Of a DNA stretch of 64,000 nt, positions 63,081-64,000 are shown in pieces. Origin of the DNA: Melitaea cinxia. Its lineage: Eukaryota; Arthropoda; Insecta; Lepidoptera; Nymphalidae. Numbering within the stretch: position 1 is the first letter of the stretch; the number at the start of each line of letters is the position of its first letter. The position numbers and the translations under genes were made by a program. The DNA is taken from positions 1,426,001 through 1,490,000 of the forward strand of contig NC_059398.1 in assembly GCF_905220565.1 (NCBI RefSeq), in the 5' to 3' direction. The notes under the pieces were generated by a model. That model saw only the letters and a program-made list of their open reading frames with translations, was not told where the DNA came from and did not search any database.

Positions 63081-63617
63081 ATAGAAAAAGTTATAAAAAA
63101 AAATTTAAAATGGAATATAATCATAAAGGCTAGTTACGACCCGACCATCCATCCGTTTTAAATTAAATTAACAAACGTGAGAATAAGAACGACAAAATCG
63201 AACAAAAAGAATTAATTTAATAAATACCCTTAGGAAGTTTAAATTACAAACAATTAATACATAAAAATGATAATATTAGTAAAGATTATATTTATGGAAT
63301 ATATACAAACAATATATTATATTTTAATTAATATTTTATTTTTGAAGTGAAACGTTTTTAGAATCGTTGTGATCTGAATCTCGATGAAACGAAATGCGTC
63401 ACGATAAGAAAGGAACACATAATGTATAAAAGAGAATGTGATATAACACGTTACTGATCAAAACGCGTAAGCGACGCGTTTTGCATGGCGCATACGATCT
63501 ATTTCACGAGATCGTGATCATCGTCGATAGAACAAATCACATCGTCCAACTTCCTACAACTTTTCAGTAGTTTTACATTTGCCATGTGTGAATTGAACAC
63601 AAACTTAAAAAAAAAGC
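63081..63617. other. Intergenic, one GC hairpin, no gene seen
   Basis: 63360-63560 is less AT-rich than its flanks and holds a 9-bp stem hairpin at 63460-63482. No frame or repeat family recognised. Confidence 0.5.
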
Positions 63618-63910
63618 CAACTGAGGTAGGGCACAGCAGGGATTTCCTGCTCAAAATATGAAGCAGCCCGACTGGGGTAGTACCTCGACCTTACAGAAGA
63701 TCACAGCAAAATAATACTGTTTTCAAGCAGTATTGTGTTCCTGTTGGTGAGTAAGGTGACCAGAGCTCCTGGGGGGATTGGGGATTGGGTCGGCAACGCG
63801 CTTGCGTTGCTTCTGGTGTTGCAGGCGTCTATAAGCTACGGTAATCGCTTACTATCAGGTGAGCCGTACGCTTGTTTGCCGACCTAGTGGCATAAAAAAA
63901 AAAAAAAAAC
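63618..63910 (+). mobile_element. Repeat C copy, full length
   Basis: Best reference copy: CAACTGAGGTAGGGCACAGC, GACTGGGGTAGTACCTCGAC, GTTGGTGAGTAAGGTGACCA, GGGTCGGCAACGCGCTTGCG, GAGCCGTACGCTTGTTTGCC, then an A tract of about 17. Confidence 0.9.
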
Positions 63911-64000
63911 TTTTTCACGAATTTCGGCATGGTTACCATTGGCTTAGGAATGAAAGTCAAATAGTGCGATTGTAAATGAAGCCATCAGTACGTCTGCCAT

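Noticed and set aside
1..64000. Virus-derived or endogenous viral genes
   Set aside because: No retroviral gag/pol/env order, LTR pair or other viral motif was seen. The reverse transcriptase relics are all non-LTR type.

Overview
This window looks like AT-rich nuclear DNA of a moth or butterfly (Lepidoptera). The evidence is the mix of repeats: tRNA-headed SINEs, a SINE-like family with a TGATGA tail, small Helitrons that end in CTAG between A and T, and worn non-LTR retrotransposon ends. The one clear host gene has an insect-type secreted, Gly/Tyr/Ser-rich, cuticle-like product. The genus cannot be fixed by eye.

The only well-supported host gene is on the minus strand at 35946-36993. It has two exons: an 18-nt first coding exon, a 382-nt GT-AG intron and a 648-nt second exon. 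Together they encode a 221-residue secreted protein. A TATA box lies about 65 nt upstream of the ATG and an AATAAA signal about 105 nt past the stop. Two weaker orphan exon candidates are at 5506-5648 (minus) and 43667-43848 (plus). Neither is recognised.

Everything else is intergenic and heavily colonised. Families used below are: SINE-1, SINE-2 and SINE-3 (tRNA-derived heads with A and B boxes); SINE-B (about 340 bp, TGATGA tail, 8-12 bp target duplications, 3' end shared with RTE-type LINE ends at 11.3, 39.5 and 40.5 kb); repeat C (begins CAACTGAGGTAGG, ends in an A-rich tract); Helitrons Hel-1 to Hel-4 and other CTAG-ended elements; terminal-inverted-repeat families E, F and G and one hAT-like element; a poly(A) retroposon H; and LINE 3' relics.

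The most striking structures are nested insertions that can be read directly. At 45.7-46.4 kb a SINE-1 is split by retroposon H, which is split by a foldback of two 87-nt arms (85/87 matching) carrying tRNA T-arm and anticodon-arm sequence on both strands, inside a 12-bp direct repeat. At 51.8-52.8 kb a Helitron is split by a 685-bp poly(A) retroposon with an exact 15-bp target duplication. At 32.4-33.0 kb a family E element holds a hAT-like element that holds a SINE-B. At 26.5-27.2 kb a Helitron sits in another Helitron at an A/T site confirmed by an unoccupied copy at 6.6 kb. At 20.9 and 30.0 kb SINE-B copies sit inside repeat C copies.

No rRNA, functional tRNA, CRISPR array or virus-derived gene was seen. 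Most open frames of 60-190 codons are chance frames or lie across repeats.
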